Positions 39,917-50,411 of a stretch of DNA of 64,000 bases are shown in pieces. The notes under the pieces are model-generated. The model searched no databases and was not told the origin of the DNA. It saw only the letters and a program-made list of their open reading frames with translations. Every line of letters starts with the position of its first letter. Position 1 is the stretch's first letter. A program made the position numbers and the translations under genes. Source of the stretch: Clostridiales bacterium (lineage in GTDB: Bacteria > Bacillota > Clostridia > Saccharofermentanales > Saccharofermentanaceae); NCBI GenBank assembly GCA_017478485.1, contig JAFVDI010000003.1, positions 248,001-312,000 on the forward strand, read 5' to 3'.

Positions 39917-40651
39917 TTAGTCGTCCGAATCGTCTCCTTCAGCGCCGTCTTCATCAGTTCTCATCACAAGACGGAAACCATATCCCCAGATGGTGGAGAT
40001 CCTGGCTCCTGAATGAGAGATCTTCTTACGAAGTCTCTTAACGGTGTCGTCAGCGACACGCGTCTCGACCTGCGTCTCATAACCCCAGATCTTGTCGAGA
40101 AGCTCTGTTCTTGAAATAGCCCTGTCCCTGTTGGAGATAAGGTATGTGAGAAGAGCGTACTCGTTCGGGGTAAGAGGGAACGGTTCGCCTGCAAGCGTTG
40201 CTTCCTTTGTCTTTCTGTTGATGACTATGTCTGCGAAAGAGATGAGGCCGTCATCAGTCTCCTTTGCGGATGTCTTGCCGGTCAGATCTTCCTGCCTCTT
40301 AAGTACGGATTTAACCTTTGAAACGAGCTTAACCGGTGAGAACGGCTTTGTGAAATAATCGTCGCTGCCGAGATCTAAGCCCTGGATGTAATCAGCATCG
40401 CTGTCCTTTGCGGTTAGCATGATGATCGGGACATTGGATGTCTTCCTGATCTCTTTAAGGATATAGAAACCGTCGTGACCGGGCATCATGACATCGAGGA
40501 TAACGAGGTCACAGGGTGAATTGGAATACTGTTCCAGAAGCGCATCTCCGTTAGGAAAGCCGATGCATCTGAAGTTTTCTCTTTCAAGGAATGATTTCAG
40601 CAGATTTCTGATATTGTCGTCATCATCTGCAATGTAAATGAGTTTGTCCAT
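39917..40651 (-). CDS. OmpR/PhoB-family response regulator
   Basis: A 244-residue DNA-binding response regulator. The receiver domain has acidic pocket DDDDN at residues 9-13, phosphoacceptor Asp53 in LVILDVMMPG, and the KPF motif (FTKPFSP). The C-terminal winged helix includes LTPNEYALLTYL and RVADDTVKRLRKKI, then an acidic tail rich in Asp and Glu. It precedes the kinase in the same operon. The ribosome site GGAG lies rather far (13 nt) from the ATG. Targets are unknown. Confidence 0.93.
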   Translation of the reverse strand: MDKLIYIADDDDNIRNLLKSFLERENFRCIGFPNGDALLEQYSNSPCDLVILDVMMPGHDGFYILKEIRKTSNVPIIMLTAKDSDADYIQGLDLGSDDYFTKPFSPVKLVSKVKSVLKRQEDLTGKTSAKETDDGLISFADIVINRKTKEATLAGEPFPLTPNEYALLTYLISNRDRAISRTELLDKIWGYETQVETRVADDTVKRLRKKISHSGARISTIWGYGFRLVMRTDEDGAEGDDSDD

Positions 40652-40802
40652 GTAAAATCTGTTTCTCCAAAATGTAGATGAAAGTATTTTAACCTAAGAT
40701 GAGGCTTTTAATATATTAATTTGGTGCAAATATGAGGAATTGATTTAAAGCCCGGGTGTTTTGTGATTAAATAGTGATACAAACACTTGAAGGAGAACTA
40801 TC

Positions 40803-41825
40803 ATGCCTACAGTATTAGTTACCGGCGGAAACGGTTATATCGGATCTCACACAGTCATCTCTCTTGTCAATAACGGCTTTGACGTTGTCATCGCGGATAA
40901 TCTTTCAAACAGCAAGATGGAGGTCCAGAACCGCTTAAAGCAGATAACGGGAAGGGAATTCAAGTTCTATAAGATCGACTGCTGTGATGAATCTGCTCTT
41001 GATAAAGTCTTTGATGAGAACAGGATCGACAGCGTCATTCATTTCGCGGGCCTCAAGGCAGTAGGCGAGTCCGTCAGGATGCCTCTCGAATACTATTCGA
41101 ATAACATCGGAAGCATGATCAGCGTTCTCAAGAGCATGGAAAAGCACGGCGTAAAGAACCTTGTCTTCAGTTCATCCGCTACAGTATACGGAATGAGCGA
41201 AGATGTTCCCTTTACAGAAGAGAGTCCTCTGGGTACTTGCACGAACCCTTACGGTTGGACAAAGTGGATGATCGAACAGATCCTGAGAGATTACGCGGTC
41301 GCACATCCCGATATGAGGATCTGCCTGCTCAGATACTTCAATCCCGTCGGAGCTCATGAGAGCGGACTCATCGGTGAGGACCCTAAAGGTATTCCCAATA
41401 ATCTTTTCCCTTATATTTCCAAGGTTGCGGGCGGAACGCTCGAGTGCCTGACTGTTTTCGGCGACGATTACGATACACCTGACGGAACGTGCCTGCGTGA
41501 CTACATCCATGTGTGTGACCTGGCTGACGGCCATGTAAAGGCAATCGAGTATCTGGACAAGACTGATGATGCCGTAAGCGTATTTAACCTCGGTACAGGA
41601 AAAGGCACCTCTGTCAAGGAAGCGGTAGCCGCTTTCGAGAAGGCATGCGGTCATCCTATCAAGCATGTTTTCGGTGACAGAAGGCCCGGTGATATCGCTG
41701 TATGCTACGCTTCAACTGAGAAGGCAGAAAAGGTCCTCGGATTCAAGGCAAAGTACGGTATAGACGAGATGTGCTCGTCCTGCTGGAAGTGGCAGACAAT
41801 GAATCCTGAAGGCCTGAAAGACTGA
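40803..41825 (+). CDS. galE: UDP-glucose 4-epimerase
   Basis: A 340-residue NAD-dependent short-chain dehydrogenase/reductase interconverting UDP-glucose and UDP-galactose, for galactose use or supply of galactose to surface polymers. Seen are TGGNGYIGSHTVISL (NAD loop), VIHFAGLKAVGESV, FSSSATVYG, the catalytic YxxxK in NPYGWTKWMIEQ, RYFNPVGAHESGLIGEDP and NLGTGKGTSVKE. GGAG precedes the ATG. It appears monocistronic. No other Leloir gene is adjacent. Confidence 0.95.
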   Translation: MPTVLVTGGNGYIGSHTVISLVNNGFDVVIADNLSNSKMEVQNRLKQITGREFKFYKIDCCDESALDKVFDENRIDSVIHFAGLKAVGESVRMPLEYYSNNIGSMISVLKSMEKHGVKNLVFSSSATVYGMSEDVPFTEESPLGTCTNPYGWTKWMIEQILRDYAVAHPDMRICLLRYFNPVGAHESGLIGEDPKGIPNNLFPYISKVAGGTLECLTVFGDDYDTPDGTCLRDYIHVCDLADGHVKAIEYLDKTDDAVSVFNLGTGKGTSVKEAVAAFEKACGHPIKHVFGDRRPGDIAVCYASTEKAEKVLGFKAKYGIDEMCSSCWKWQTMNPEGLKD

Positions 41826-41859
41826 CGGATAACATTTTTGACTTTTTTTGATATTCGTA

Positions 41860-41888
41860 TTGACATCTCCAGATTTCAGTCTTATATT
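41860..41888 (+). promoter_or_regulatory. Sigma-A promoter of groESL
   Basis: TTGACA (41860-41865), 17 bp, TATATT (41883-41888): a near-consensus housekeeping promoter directly before the CIRCE operator. Confidence 0.88.
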
Positions 41889-41894
41889 TAGTTG

Positions 41895-41929
41895 TGGTTT
41901 AGCACTCGGGAATTGTGAGTGCTAAACCA
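41895..41929 (+). promoter_or_regulatory. CIRCE operator (HrcA binding site)
   Basis: The exact consensus TTAGCACTC-N9-GAGTGCTAA lies at 41899-41925, and the palindrome extends to TGGTTTAGCACTC/GAGTGCTAAACCA (41895-41929). It covers the transcription start region and indicates HrcA repression of groESL, relieved on heat shock. Confidence 0.97.
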
Positions 41930-41932
41930 TAA

Positions 41933-42244
<312 letters not shown>

Positions 42245-42247
42245 TAG

Positions 42248-43882
<1,635 letters not shown>

Positions 43883-43904
43883 TAACCTGTTTATTGATGC
43901 TGTT

Positions 43905-43933
43905 AAGGGCTGTCTCATTGAGGCAGCCCTTTT
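43905..43933 (+). terminator. Terminator of groESL
   Basis: A stem AAGGGCTG-T-CTC pairs with GAG-G-CAGCCCTT around an ATT loop and is followed by TT. It lies 22 nt after the groEL stop; the T tract is short. Confidence 0.75.
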
Positions 43934-43959
43934 AATGTGATGAGTTTTTTCGCTGAAGG

Positions 43960-44077
43960 GCGCACATTAGCTGTTTGGGTATCTGTTTTGAATAGAATGG
44001 ATACCTAAATGGTTAATCAGAGGCTCCTGAGGCGCATATTAGCTGTTTGGGTATCTGTTTTGAATGGAACAGATACC
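43960..44077. repeat. Pair of 46-bp direct repeats, each a palindrome
   Basis: Copies at 43960-44005 and 44032-44077 share GCGCAYATTAGCTGTTTGGG and nearly all the rest. Each carries GGTATCTGTT pairing with AACAGATACC (copy 2, perfect) or AATGGATACC (copy 1, pairing kept through two G-U pairs). The 327-bp gap 43883-44209 otherwise holds only the groEL terminator and a promoter. Confidence 0.85.
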
Positions 44078-44171
44078 AAAATAGCTACTTTGCCATTATT
44101 CTCCCGATCACCAAGCTGCAAATAGACTTACTATCGATTGAATGCTGTTTAGTTTAATTATCTGCGCCTTG

Positions 44172-44180
44172 TGTTATCAT
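44172..44180 (+). promoter_or_regulatory. Extended -10 promoter for 44210 gene
   Basis: TGTTATCAT (TGn plus TATCAT) lies 30 nt before the ATG; no clear -35 was seen. Confidence 0.45.
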
Positions 44181-44209
44181 AGTATGGAATTTGCAGAGGT
44201 GAAGCTCAT

Positions 44210-44791
44210 ATGATCGAAGACAGTTTTATCGAATCCCACGTAACCCATAACGGCGGCAAGAACATTGCGGCACGCTGGTTTTCCATATTTGCATTGTGCA
44301 TCGTGATAGTTGCGGTCAACTTTTTCGGCCTTGCGGTGTTCGGCGGCCCGGCTCTATATATCACGCTCATGTTCTCTGTTACTCTTATCTTCGGATTTGT
44401 ATTCATGTTCAAAAGATCATACACCGAGTACGATATCGAGATCTCCAACGATAATGTCAATGTCGCCAAGATATTGGGACAGAGCAGCAGGGTGGACCTT
44501 ATGGATTTCTCCATAAAGGACTGCATCTATATCGGTCCCGTAACTGACGACCGGTATAAGTCTGATCTCGAGAAAGCAGATATAAAGCTCGCAGTCACTG
44601 CGGTCAAGAAATATCCTATCGAAGATTCAATTTGGTATCTGCTCTACAAGGAAGAGAACTACACATGCATGCTTATCCTTGACTTCAAGCCTGAAATGTA
44701 CAAGGTCTTCAGAAGATATAACCCGAGAAATGTAGCTTTCTACAGGGCTCCTGTTAAGAAGGAAAATGAAACGGGAGAAGAAAATGTCTGA
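44210..44791 (+). CDS. Membrane protein of unknown function (two TM helices)
   Basis: A 193-residue protein. Two hydrophobic helices lie at about residues 22-44 and 47-68 (WFSIFALCIVIVAVNFFGLA; ALYITLMFSVTLIFGFVFMF). A cytoplasmic, mostly beta domain follows (YDIEISNDNVNVAKILG, DCIYIGPVTDD, YTCMLILDFKPEMYKVF), a little like PH-type membrane-associated domains. I do not recognise a characterised family. AGAGGTGAAG precedes the ATG. Its end overlaps the thioesterase start by 8 nt, so the two are co-translated and may act together at the membrane. Confidence 0.72.
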   Translation: MIEDSFIESHVTHNGGKNIAARWFSIFALCIVIVAVNFFGLAVFGGPALYITLMFSVTLIFGFVFMFKRSYTEYDIEISNDNVNVAKILGQSSRVDLMDFSIKDCIYIGPVTDDRYKSDLEKADIKLAVTAVKKYPIEDSIWYLLYKEENYTCMLILDFKPEMYKVFRRYNPRNVAFYRAPVKKENETGEENV

Positions 44792-45548
44792 TTATCCTCC
44801 TTTTACAGAACTTGAGGTATATTGCAAGGCGACCGAATGCGGGATAGGGGACATGCTCTTTCCGTCGGTTCTCATTGGCGATCTGCAGGAAGCGGCTGAG
44901 CAGGGGTCATATGGCCTGGGTTACGGCACGGATTTCCTCAAGGAGCATAAGATGTGCTGGATCATACTGAGGATGCACATCGAGATAGAACGTCTTCCGA
45001 AATGGCACGAGAAGTTTAAGGTGCGCACATGGTCCACGGGCCTTGAGAAGCTCTACTACAACAGGGAATTTGAAGTCTATGATTCCGAAGGTGTCAGGAT
45101 AGGTAAGGCTACTTCGATCTGGATACTTGCTGACTGGACGACACACAGACCTGTCATCGCCAATAAGCATCCTGAGCTTCCGCCTGCTGTTGTTCAGTCA
45201 GATGTTTATGTTTTCGGCGGTAATTGTCCGAAGATCTCGTTCCCTGAAAAGAGTGACATAGCTGCCGGCTCCGTGAAGCCTGTGATAATAAAATACGCTG
45301 ATTATACCGAGCTCGACCGCAACAGGCATGTAAACAACTCAAGATATACCGCCTGGGCGTATGATGCGCTCTTTAAGTCCGGATATGACGTTTCCGCCAT
45401 CAAGGGGATCTCGATAATGTATAACAGCGAGGTCAAGCAGGGCGAAAAGGTCGAACTCTATATTGCCGACAACGGTGAAAAACTCGCCGTATATGGCTAT
45501 AAAGACGAGAATACAAAGGTTTTCGCCGCCGAACTCAAGCTCGGCTGA
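44784..45548 (+). CDS. Acyl-ACP thioesterase
   Basis: A 254-residue double-hotdog thioesterase of the acyl-ACP thioesterase (FatA/FatB-like) family, which releases fatty acids from acyl carrier protein. Two hotdog halves are visible: AAEQGSYGLGYGTDFLKEH, RMHIEIERLPKWHEKFKVRTW and WILADWTTHRP in the first, and DYTELDRNRHVNNSRYTAW in the second, where the Asn/His-rich NRHVNN segment matches the plant-type active site. ATG 44784 follows CGGGAGAAG; the upstream 44766 start overlaps that site. No fatty-acid synthesis gene lies nearby. Confidence 0.85.
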   Translation: MSDYPPFTELEVYCKATECGIGDMLFPSVLIGDLQEAAEQGSYGLGYGTDFLKEHKMCWIILRMHIEIERLPKWHEKFKVRTWSTGLEKLYYNREFEVYDSEGVRIGKATSIWILADWTTHRPVIANKHPELPPAVVQSDVYVFGGNCPKISFPEKSDIAAGSVKPVIIKYADYTELDRNRHVNNSRYTAWAYDALFKSGYDVSAIKGISIMYNSEVKQGEKVELYIADNGEKLAVYGYKDENTKVFAAELKLG

Positions 45549-45597
45549 ACATAATTCTCCTTAATTTTTTATATTTGGCTTTTTGTTTTGTCTGCTT

Positions 45598-45606
45598 TGT
45601 TATAAA
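45598..45606 (+). promoter_or_regulatory. Extended -10 promoter of the Gld-type transporter operon
   Basis: TGTTATAAA is an extended -10 element (TGn TATAAA), 33 nt before the first ATG of the operon. A -35 at ideal spacing was not found. Confidence 0.5.
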
Positions 45607-45639
45607 ATAATAAATTAGCAAATAAAACGGAGGTCTGCC

Positions 45640-46572
45640 ATGATTGAGATCAAGAATCTTGTAAAGCATTATGGAGACAAGAAAGCGGTCAACGATATCT
45701 CTTTCACAGTAAATGATAACGAGATCTTAGGTTTCTTAGGTCCTAACGGTGCCGGAAAGACTACAACGATGAACATTATCACCGGATATCTTTCCTCCAC
45801 ATCAGGAAGCGTTAAGATCAACGGACACGATATCCTGGAGGAACCGGCACTCGCAAAGAAAGCCATAGGCTATCTGCCGGAGCAGCCGCCGCTATACCTC
45901 GACATGACCGTCGATGAATACCTTAAGTTCATATGTGATCTTAAGCAGGTTCCCGCGAAAGAACGTAAAGAGCATATCAACACGATCATGGACATGGTCG
46001 GTATCTCTGCCGTTAGCGGAAGACTTATCGGAAACCTTTCTAAGGGTTACAAGCAGAGAGTCGGTCTTGCACAGGCTCTGGTCGGTGATCCGCCGATCCT
46101 TATCCTCGATGAGCCTACGGTTGGTCTTGACCCTAACCAGATCATTGGTATCCGTAAGCTGATCAAGCAGCTTTCCAAGAATCACTCGATCATCGTCAGC
46201 TCACATATCCTTTCAGAGATCCAGGAGATTGCTGACAGGGTTGTTATCATCAATCACGGAAAAGTCGCAGCCGTTGATACGATCATGGATCTTTCACAGA
46301 GGCTTTCAGGAACTTCAAAGATCCTGATGTCGTTTAACGGACCTGCAAAGGACGTTTCCGCAAGACTTAAGATGATCCCGGGCATTGCTGATGTCTATAT
46401 CAGGAACGCGGGTAATCCCGGCGAAGTTGAGATCACTTTGGCACCCAAGGCAGGAAACGACGTCAGGGCCAATGCTTTCTTCATGATGGCAAAGTCCGGC
46501 TGGCCGATACTTGAATTCCGTTCGCTCATTCCTTCTCTCGAAGAAGTCTTCCTGAGCATTACAGCGGGTTAA
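45640..46572 (+). CDS. ABC transporter ATP-binding protein, GldA-like
   Basis: A 310-residue ATPase subunit. Walker A is GPNGAGKTTTMNII, Q loop YLPEQPPLYLDMTV, signature LSKGYKQRVGLAQAL, Walker B LILDEPTVGLDPNQ and switch His VSSHILSEIQ. The C-terminal 85 residues form the domain typical of ABC-2 exporters of the GldA/NatA type. AACGGAGGT precedes the ATG. It heads the operon with a GldF-like permease, a GldG-like protein, a DUF4340 protein and a beta-propeller-like protein. In Bacteroidetes the GldAFG set is needed for gliding; in Clostridia the role is not established. Confidence 0.9.
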   Translation: MIEIKNLVKHYGDKKAVNDISFTVNDNEILGFLGPNGAGKTTTMNIITGYLSSTSGSVKINGHDILEEPALAKKAIGYLPEQPPLYLDMTVDEYLKFICDLKQVPAKERKEHINTIMDMVGISAVSGRLIGNLSKGYKQRVGLAQALVGDPPILILDEPTVGLDPNQIIGIRKLIKQLSKNHSIIVSSHILSEIQEIADRVVIINHGKVAAVDTIMDLSQRLSGTSKILMSFNGPAKDVSARLKMIPGIADVYIRNAGNPGEVEITLAPKAGNDVRANAFFMMAKSGWPILEFRSLIPSLEEVFLSITAG

Positions 46573-46581
46573 GGAGTTATT

Positions 46582-47349
46582 ATGCAGGCAATATTTAAGA
46601 GAGAATTCCTTTCATACTTCAGAACTCCGGTAGGATATGTCGCCATGGCGATATTCACTTTCATTTCCGGTTTTATCTTTTACACACAGTTCGCTTCGGG
46701 CTATGTCAGCATCAGTCAGGAGATAATCACGCTCAGGGCTCTTTTCATCGTTATCGTTCCGATAATCACGATGGGCATGTTTGCCGAAGACCGCAGAAGG
46801 GGAACAGAGATTCTTTATTACACGAGCCCGATCGAAATGTTCTCGGTCGTTGCAGGCAAGTTCCTTGCAGCTATGGCTCTGTATTTCGTAATGTTCATCA
46901 ACGTTTTCATTCACATGATCGTTGTATCTGCCTGCGGCGGCGCTGTAGATGCAGGCGTCGTAGGTTCTGTTCTGGTATTTTTCTTCCTCGCGGCACTGTT
47001 CATCTCGATCGGACTGCTCGCATCGGTACTTACTGATAACCAGATCATTTCCGCTATCGTTGCATTCCTTTTTATCCTTGTTGTTCAGCTGCTTTCCGTT
47101 ATCGGAAACTATTGCGGTACGGCAGTCAGCACTGTCATGTCATACATGGGTATCTCATCATCTGCGAGGAATGCAGCAAATCAGGCCGTTTCCGGTTTTA
47201 TCGGATGGTTTGATCCGTTTACGAAGACCGAGGATTTCAGCATCGGACTCTTTTCCGTATCAGCGCTGGTATTCTGCATTTCTTTTGCGATCTTCTTCCT
47301 GTACCTGTCATTCAGGATACTTGAGAAGAAGCGCTGGAGTCAGAAGTAA
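46582..47349 (+). CDS. ABC-2 permease, GldF-like
   Basis: A 255-residue membrane permease with six predicted helices (AIFTFISGFIFYTQF; ALFIVIVPIITMGMFAED; MALYFVMFINVFIHMIVVSA; SVLVFFFLAALFISIGLLAS; AIVAFLFILVVQLLSVIG; SALVFCISFAIFFLYLSF). The segment MGMFAEDRRRGTEILYYTSP is characteristic of ABC-2 permeases next to GldA-type ATPases. TAAGGAG precedes the ATG, and it lies 10 nt after the ATPase gene. With its neighbours it should form a membrane export complex. Confidence 0.88.
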   Translation: MQAIFKREFLSYFRTPVGYVAMAIFTFISGFIFYTQFASGYVSISQEIITLRALFIVIVPIITMGMFAEDRRRGTEILYYTSPIEMFSVVAGKFLAAMALYFVMFINVFIHMIVVSACGGAVDAGVVGSVLVFFFLAALFISIGLLASVLTDNQIISAIVAFLFILVVQLLSVIGNYCGTAVSTVMSYMGISSSARNAANQAVSGFIGWFDPFTKTEDFSIGLFSVSALVFCISFAIFFLYLSFRILEKKRWSQK

Positions 47350-47363
47350 GGAGGGATACGGCA

Positions 47364-48908
47364 ATGAGCACTAATGAAAGAAAACCTGCAAAGAACGTAT
47401 CTAAAGTTTCAAATAACGCTGCGGCAAACAAAAAGAAGCACAGGAACGAGAGAGCTCATCAGCTTAAGATTTTTGCTGTAGGATCCGTTTTGATCCTTCT
47501 GGCTATCGTTCTGCTTGCAAACGTCCTGATCGATAAGGTCTTAGGCAATGCACTGACTTTTGATTTCTCCGTACAGCACAGCAATGCCATTTCGGACACG
47601 TCAGTCAAGTTCCTTGAAAGCCTGCCTCAGGATACAAAGATCCGTATTGTCGGACTTTTTGAAAGACCCCAGTCTTTCTATGAGACCAAATACCAGTACA
47701 TCGTTCCGCTTCTCGATGACTATGCTAAGAAGTCCGGCGGAAAGGTAAGCGTAGAGTATGTTGACGTAACGAAGAACCCCGGTATCATCCAGCAGCTCGA
47801 TCCTACTGATTCATACAGCCTTAAGTCTCTTTCCGGATGGTATGTTGTTTCTTATAACGGAAAAATTGATCTTATCGATCCGGTCAGCTGCTATACCATC
47901 GATACGGACATTCTTAATGAGACAGACAGTTTTGTCGCAACCGGCATCAATACCGAATATACTTTTACCAATTCGATGATGTCACTTGTTAAGGGCTTTA
48001 CAAATAAGGCTTATATCGTTACCGGTCTTAAAGAGAACGGCGCTACCCAGTTTAAGAGGCTCCTCAACGGTATGGGTATTGAAGTACAGGATCTTGCTGC
48101 AGCGACAGGCTTCAAGGTTCCTGAAGACTGCAATCTTCTTGTCCTCAACGGACCGAACTCAGACATTACCGAGGCAATGTATTCCGAGATCAAGGCTTAC
48201 GTTGAAAGAGGCGGCAAGGTCATCATTTCCGTTGATTATTCCGCGGATAACGTCAACGAAGCTTTCCCGAATCTCAACCGTCTCCTTAATGAGATGAACA
48301 TCAACATCGAGCACAGCATGGTATCAGAGAATGATCCTGCTTACCAGCTTAATGCCAAGATCAATGATTCCCAGGGAGACATTGTTGATAAGTATTCGAA
48401 TTTCGCTTCCGAGAAGAAGATGCATATTACTCTCGCAAGGCCTTTGTCACTGATTTCCGCTCAGAATGCCAATTATATAGCCGAGCCGGTCATCGTTTCC
48501 AGCAAGTCCGCAACCAAGAGCGTTGCAGACGAAAACAACATGGCCAAGCAGATCGATTCGACACCCGGAATACTCAATGTTGCCATGCATACGGCATATA
48601 ACGTTGACAACCCCGGCGAGGTCTATGTTTTCGGTACGGTTAACTTTACTTCTGACGATTATTTCGAGCAGTTCACACTTAGCGACAGAAACGCCGATTT
48701 CGTAAAGTCATGCGTAAGAAGCATGCTGCCGACATCTGCCCAGTACAACATCGATATTCCCGTAAAGAAACTCGACGGCAACAGGCTCAACGACAACAAG
48801 GCAACTACAGCTGCCGGAACGACAGTCATGATCGTCTTCATGATCGTTCTTCCCGTTATCCTCAGCTCAATGGCCGTAATCGTTTACAACAAGAGAAAGA
48901 ACCTGTGA
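47364..48908 (+). CDS. GldG-like ABC transporter auxiliary protein
   Basis: A 514-residue protein with a basic cytoplasmic N-terminus (residues 1-35), one membrane helix (about 36-58, FAVGSVLILLAIVLLANVL), a long extracytoplasmic domain, and a C-terminal helix (TTVMIVFMIVLPVILSSMAV) with a short basic end. The domain shows KFLESLPQDTKIRIVGLFE, PLLDDYAKKSGGKVSVEYVD and YVERGGKVIISVDYS, typical of the GldG/ABC_transp_aux (DUF4350-like) fold. GGAGGG precedes the ATG. In the GldAFG system this subunit is the periplasmic-side partner of the permease. Confidence 0.85.
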   Translation: MSTNERKPAKNVSKVSNNAAANKKKHRNERAHQLKIFAVGSVLILLAIVLLANVLIDKVLGNALTFDFSVQHSNAISDTSVKFLESLPQDTKIRIVGLFERPQSFYETKYQYIVPLLDDYAKKSGGKVSVEYVDVTKNPGIIQQLDPTDSYSLKSLSGWYVVSYNGKIDLIDPVSCYTIDTDILNETDSFVATGINTEYTFTNSMMSLVKGFTNKAYIVTGLKENGATQFKRLLNGMGIEVQDLAAATGFKVPEDCNLLVLNGPNSDITEAMYSEIKAYVERGGKVIISVDYSADNVNEAFPNLNRLLNEMNINIEHSMVSENDPAYQLNAKINDSQGDIVDKYSNFASEKKMHITLARPLSLISAQNANYIAEPVIVSSKSATKSVADENNMAKQIDSTPGILNVAMHTAYNVDNPGEVYVFGTVNFTSDDYFEQFTLSDRNADFVKSCVRSMLPTSAQYNIDIPVKKLDGNRLNDNKATTAAGTTVMIVFMIVLPVILSSMAVIVYNKRKNL

Positions 48909-48909
48909 T

Positions 48910-50400
48910 ATGAAGTCTGCAAAGAACCTGCTCATACCTTCGATCGTTATGATAATCCTCGCTATCGGTGTGGGGGTGTTCTTTGTTATCGACAAGAGTA
49001 TCAAGGCACGTACAGTTGAAACGACCTATAATCTGGTCGATCTGCTCTACATTAGTCCTGTTGATATCGCTTCGGTCAGCGTCGCTCACAGGGACGGCAA
49101 GATCAACGTCAAGGTCGACAGGACCATCAAAGCTGACGGATCGGTCTTGTATGTCTATTCAGGAAGTGATAAGGGAAACGAAAAGTATTCCCAGGCGGAC
49201 ATGGAGGCTTTCCTGACAACCATGAATTCTTTTGTTTCATGTGCCTCGATCTCCGAAAATGCAAATCTTTCTGAATACGGTCTTGATAACCCTGCATATA
49301 CGGTAACTATCAGCAAGACTGACGGAACACAGAAGGTGATACTCATCGGCGATAAAGCAACTGACGGTTCCGGCTGCTATGTCTGCGCCGCAGGTTCGAC
49401 TTCAGTTTATCTGGCTGGTGACGATAAGATCTTCATGGCTTCAATGACCGGTAATGATTTTATCGATGACAGGCTTATAGATGTGGAGATCAAGGAGCTT
49501 GAAACTGTTGCTTTCAGCAGAAAGAAGGATTCCATCAGTGTTTCGGGCAGTGCAGTCTATGATGAATCATCTGATATGTGCTCGATCAAGTTCAACAAGC
49601 CGTTTGAGATCAGTTCCAGCGCTTATTTCGACAAGCTTATAAAGAACATATGCGAGCTCTCCGTAGCAGGCTATGAGGATGCAACTAACGGCAACCTTTC
49701 GAAGTTCGGACTTGCGATCCCGCCCCATCAGATCACGCTCGGCTTTAAGGAAGGGAAGACATATACGCTTGATCTTTCCACTGCCATTGACGGTTATTAT
49801 TACGGACGCATTAACGGATCAGGCAAGATCTTCAAAGCAGATGCTTCAAAAATAGAGATCATAGAGTCTCCGCTCCTTTCACTAATAAGTGATTATATTT
49901 TCCACAACCCTTGCGATGAGATCGATTCTGTTGAAGTCTCAGGCATTAAAGGCAAGTTCACCCTGAAAGTTGACGTCAAGAAACAGCAGGCGATATCTGA
50001 CCGCGATTCCAATGTTTTCCTGGACGGCAGAAATGCAAAAGTCACCAACGCTTCAGGCAGGAATTATGCAGCCATGCTCTATGAAACGATCTTCGGCATC
50101 AATATCGGCGGCGTTGAAGAACATGCAAATATACCTGAATCAGCCGTTGCCGACACTTCGATCAAGGTCTATGATCACAACCATTCGGCTGTTGTTTACG
50201 ATTTCTTCAGAAGAAGCGACGAGACTTTCTATGTCGTAAAGAACGGTGAATATACCGGCTTTTATGTATTCAAGAGGGAACTGTATAATGACGGAGGCCA
50301 GGACACATACAATTATGGAATCTGGCCTGCATATGAGATACTTACGAAGGCGATCACCGACGGTATCAACGGAATATATGAGATACCTGACGGAAAGTGA
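48910..50400 (+). CDS. DUF4340-type membrane-anchored protein
   Basis: A 496-residue protein with an N-terminal membrane anchor (about residues 8-30, LLIPSIVMIILAIGVGVFFVI) and a long outer domain made of repeating beta units (YGLDNPAYTVTISKTDG, VILIGDKATDGSGCYV, FGLAIPPHQITLGFKEG), the pattern of DUF4340. It starts 1 nt after the GldG-like stop, with no ribosome site, so it is translated by coupling. DUF4340 genes commonly follow GldG-like genes in Firmicutes. Its biochemical role is unknown; a scaffold or substrate-binding component is plausible. Confidence 0.82.
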   Translation: MKSAKNLLIPSIVMIILAIGVGVFFVIDKSIKARTVETTYNLVDLLYISPVDIASVSVAHRDGKINVKVDRTIKADGSVLYVYSGSDKGNEKYSQADMEAFLTTMNSFVSCASISENANLSEYGLDNPAYTVTISKTDGTQKVILIGDKATDGSGCYVCAAGSTSVYLAGDDKIFMASMTGNDFIDDRLIDVEIKELETVAFSRKKDSISVSGSAVYDESSDMCSIKFNKPFEISSSAYFDKLIKNICELSVAGYEDATNGNLSKFGLAIPPHQITLGFKEGKTYTLDLSTAIDGYYYGRINGSGKIFKADASKIEIIESPLLSLISDYIFHNPCDEIDSVEVSGIKGKFTLKVDVKKQQAISDRDSNVFLDGRNAKVTNASGRNYAAMLYETIFGINIGGVEEHANIPESAVADTSIKVYDHNHSAVVYDFFRRSDETFYVVKNGEYTGFYVFKRELYNDGGQDTYNYGIWPAYEILTKAITDGINGIYEIPDGK

Positions 50401-50411
50401 ATTAACTGATA

